In this document: piece after piece, positions 61,602-64,000 of the stretch | How positions within the stretch are numbered: the first letter of the stretch is position 1 | Layout: every line of letters starts with the position of its first letter | NCBI GenBank assembly: GCA_002691205.1 | Contig: NZHD01000007.1 | Coordinates: forward strand, 1 to 64,000 | Direction of reading: 5' to 3' | Origin: Deltaproteobacteria bacterium | GTDB lineage: Bacteria; Myxococcota_A; UBA9160; UBA4427 | Length of the DNA stretch: 64,000 nucleotides | Program-made: the position numbers and the translations under genes | Notes under the pieces: generated by a model | Seen by the model: only the letters and a program-made list of their open reading frames with translations | Told to the model about the DNA's origin: nothing | Database searches by the model: none

Positions 61602-64000
61602 TTGCGCTTAAAGCGTCAGGTCGCAGTCCATAGACTCGCCTCCTTCGTAGGCGTAGCTTTTTTGACTCTTGGATTTATGAGTGTGCCTTCGGCTTGGGGG
61701 CAGGGTGCTCCGCCTCCACCGCAGGAGGTGCCTGAGTCGACGTCGACGGAGGCACCGGCCGGTCTCGTTTCGGATGAAACCGTCGTTGCGATTTTGCCGT
61801 TTGAGATTAACAGCGCGCGGCCTCTTAAGCACTTGGTGGATGCTTTGCCGAGCCTACTCTCGGCGAAGCTGCAGGCGACCGGGAAAATTGCGGTGGTGGA
61901 GCAGTCGCAGGTGGCTGAAGCGATTCCTGAGTCTGGCATTGTTGCTCTCTCGGATGCGAAGCTCAGAGACTTGGCTGTCAAATTGAATGCGTCAGGGGTC
62001 GTGCTCGCGAGTGTCACGGAGCTCGCTGGACGCTTCAGTCTCGATGTTCGATTCACGCCAGCCGACCCTGGGCTGCGGAGTCGAAGTCTGGCTTATACAG
62101 CCGCGAGCGAAAAGGCCTTGATTGCTCAGTTGGGCAAAGTCTCAGAACAGGTGGTGGCAGCGGTTTCTGGCGATGAGGCCGATCGTATCATTGGTGTAGA
62201 AGTTTTGGGTGCGGGAAATCTAGAACCAAAATTCCGTTCCCTCTTAAAGTCACTCGCGGGTACGGAGTACGAACCAGATCAGGTGGAAGCTGACCGAAAG
62301 CTCTTGAGTACTCAAGAGAGAGTGGCCCAGGTCACGGTTGATACAGAGCGGCGATCGGGCGGGATTGTTTTGTCTTTTACGGTAGTTCGCACCGAAGCGA
62401 TCGGTGCGGGGGCCGTAGCTGGAACTGTCCGGTCAGGCGAGGTGGTGTCAGAGGTTCGGATTCGAGGCAACCGCAGGATCGAGTCGGATGCGATTCGGAG
62501 TCGGATTCAGACCCGTGCGGGCGATCCTTTGAATCGTGCGAAAGTCGCGGGAGATGTTCGAGAGATTCAGTCTCTCGGTTTCTTTCAGGATGTTTGGGTT
62601 TACTCGACGAAGACACCTGAAGGCGTTCGGTTGACGTTTGAAGTGAAGGAAAATCCTGTGATCAGGCAAATCTCCATCACAGGGAACGAGAGCCTCGATA
62701 CGGATAAAGTGGAAGAAGTACTTACTCTGACAACGGGCTCGACTCTCGACTATCCGCTCTTGCACGAAAACGATGAGCGGATTACTCAACTATACAAACA
62801 ACAGGGCTTCTATCTGGCGAAGGTTAAATTTAAGATCAGTCCTGAGAAGGACGGTGCGGTCTCAATCGATTTTGATGTTAAGGAAGGTAAGAAGCTCAAG
62901 CTGCGTGACGTTGAATTTGTAGGGAATGAGGCTTTTTCCGATAAAGAGCTGAAAGCTAAATTCCAGACAAAAACCTGGAAGTGGTATTCGCACGCGACAA
63001 GCTGGCTTGATAAAACAGGGACATATTCTGAGCCGATTTTCATGCGCGATCGCCATGAAGTCGAGACCATGTATATGGACAACGGCTATTTACAGGTTGA
63101 TATTGGTGAGCCAGAGATTGATGCGAAGGAAGAGGGGCTTTACGTTCGTCTGACGATTAATGAGGGACCGCAATTTCATGTTGGCGCGATTGATGTGGTC
63201 GGCGATTCAACCATGGACCTGTCAGCGCTTCGCGAAAAGGTCATGCTTGATGATGGGGATGTCTTTAATCGTTCGTATTTGACCCAAGATGTCGAGATTT
63301 TAGAGCGTCATTACACGGACCGAGGTTTCTTTTTGGCCAGTGTAAGGCCCCAGACCCGGCTTTCTCAGGAGGATCTGACGGTCGACGTCGAGTTTGTCGT
63401 TGAAAAAGGACCTCTTTATTTCGTTCGAAATGTGAATATCTCGGGCAATACTCGAACCATCGACCCGGTGATTCGACGAGAGATGAAGGTGGTCGAGGGG
63501 CAGCTGTATTCGGCTCGCGGCGTTCGCCTCAGTTCATCAAGAATTCGAAGGCTGGGGTTCTTTGAGGATGTGGCTTTCGAGTCTGAGCCTACCGATGACC
63601 CGTCTCAACTTGATATGGATGTGAGAGTGGTTGAGCGACCTACGGGCTCGTTTAGTTTTGGAGCGGGATACTCTTCTCAGGATGGCTTGGTCGGAACGGC
63701 TTCCCTTGCGCAATCAAACCTCTTTGGCAGAGGGTATGCAGTCAACCTGTCCGTAGACATCGGTAGCCGAACGGATCGTTATGTGGCGTCGATTTCGGAT
63801 CCGTATTTCATGGGGACGACGTTTAGTCTCTCTGGATCGATTTACATAACGGATATGAATTACGAATCATTTCGGATGAATCAGAAGGGCATCAGTCTTT
63901 ATATTGGTCATTCGCTGGCGGAGGATAATTCGGCCACAGGATCATTGAGTTACTCCTGGCGAAGTCGAAGCGTTGAGCAGGTGTTCGGAAGAAACGCCGC
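61602..64000 (+). CDS. bamA: BamA outer-membrane assembly factor with extra N-terminal domain (partial)
   Basis: Runs off the right edge after ~800 residues. A signal peptide (ASFVGVAFLTLGFMSVPSAWG) is followed by a CsgG/TolB-N-like domain (about 55-270; VVAILPFEINSARPLKHLVD ... KIAVVEQSQVAEAI) that standard BamA lacks. Five POTRA domains start near 280, 354, 434, 526 and 607 (VRIRGNRRIESDAIRSRI, ISITGNESL, VEFVGNEAF, IDVVGDSTM, VNISGNTRT). The beta-barrel begins at ~682 (FSFGAGYSSQDGLVGTASL). TTG start; an adjacent TTG three bases up is possible. The N-terminal extension may be a deltaproteobacterial variant. Confidence 0.9.
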   Translation, partial: MRLKRQVAVHRLASFVGVAFLTLGFMSVPSAWGQGAPPPPQEVPESTSTEAPAGLVSDETVVAILPFEINSARPLKHLVDALPSLLSAKLQATGKIAVVEQSQVAEAIPESGIVALSDAKLRDLAVKLNASGVVLASVTELAGRFSLDVRFTPADPGLRSRSLAYTAASEKALIAQLGKVSEQVVAAVSGDEADRIIGVEVLGAGNLEPKFRSLLKSLAGTEYEPDQVEADRKLLSTQERVAQVTVDTERRSGGIVLSFTVVRTEAIGAGAVAGTVRSGEVVSEVRIRGNRRIESDAIRSRIQTRAGDPLNRAKVAGDVREIQSLGFFQDVWVYSTKTPEGVRLTFEVKENPVIRQISITGNESLDTDKVEEVLTLTTGSTLDYPLLHENDERITQLYKQQGFYLAKVKFKISPEKDGAVSIDFDVKEGKKLKLRDVEFVGNEAFSDKELKAKFQTKTWKWYSHATSWLDKTGTYSEPIFMRDRHEVETMYMDNGYLQVDIGEPEIDAKEEGLYVRLTINEGPQFHVGAIDVVGDSTMDLSALREKVMLDDGDVFNRSYLTQDVEILERHYTDRGFFLASVRPQTRLSQEDLTVDVEFVVEKGPLYFVRNVNISGNTRTIDPVIRREMKVVEGQLYSARGVRLSSSRIRRLGFFEDVAFESEPTDDPSQLDMDVRVVERPTGSFSFGAGYSSQDGLVGTASLAQSNLFGRGYAVNLSVDIGSRTDRYVASISDPYFMGTTFSLSGSIYITDMNYESFRMNQKGISLYIGHSLAEDNSATGSLSYSWRSRSVEQVFGRNA

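Overview
The window looks like ordinary chromosome of a Gram-negative bacterium from the former Deltaproteobacteria (Myxococcota / Desulfobacterota / Binatota neighbourhood). The case rests on gene order and domain fusions, not on a database search. The order trmFO-xerC-hslV-hslU opens the window. A pilA-pilG-pilH-pilI-pilD order matches the Myxococcus pil cluster. A DUF1329 / Ycf48-like pair is present. BamA carries an extra N-terminal domain, and two small regulators carry PATAN/DUF4388-type or J-domain modules. Outer-membrane biogenesis genes (lptE, lolCD, bamA) show a diderm envelope. Start codons are often GTG or TTG, and many neighbours overlap by four bases.

Layout. 0-6.6 kb: trmFO end, xerC, hslVU protease, a receiver-GAF-GAF protein, argB and argF with a possible arginine operator. 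6.8-10.7 kb: a J-domain protein, a lid-less Hsp70 and a convergent ABC1/AarF-type kinase. 11-15.5 kb: a DUF1329 protein, a Ycf48-like lipoprotein and a diguanylate cyclase. 15.7-23.8 kb: aspS, then mdh-sucC-sucD facing korB-korA. Together the latter encode a ferredoxin-linked 2-oxoglutarate to malate/oxaloacetate segment of the TCA cycle. 23.9-31.5 kb: an orphan ORF, a PilF-like TPR lipoprotein, a RodZ-like protein, recO, glycyl-tRNA synthetase, pyruvate phosphate dikinase and a lipoprotein. 31.5-35 kb: a long leader with a near-consensus sigma-54 promoter, an ECF-type sigma factor, a small Ser-rich protein, an isoprenylcysteine-methyltransferase-like protein, a RIO-like kinase and a DEDDh exonuclease. 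35.1-40 kb: tRNA-Glu, the pil genes and tRNA-Gln. 40-52.7 kb: gltX, yceD-rpmF-fabD-acpP-fabF, glyA-nrdR-ribD-ribH-nusB, a stand-alone M17 N-terminal-like domain, a zinc-ribbon pseudo-receiver, lptE-holA and rpsT. 52.8-64 kb: a TPR membrane protein, a PATAN protein, phoH-ybeY, prfB with a programmed frameshift, lolC-lolD and a partial bamA.

No mobile element, prophage, CRISPR array or rRNA was seen. Most of the window is housekeeping. The best candidates for something less described are the sigma-54/ECF sigma/kinase locus at 31.5-34.4 kb, the LolC-like permease with a fused membrane domain, the J-protein/lid-less Hsp70 pair, the Ala-substituted zinc-ribbon receiver, and the DUF1329/Ycf48 pair that lacks the expected RND transporter. 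No single clear new system could be established from sequence alone.
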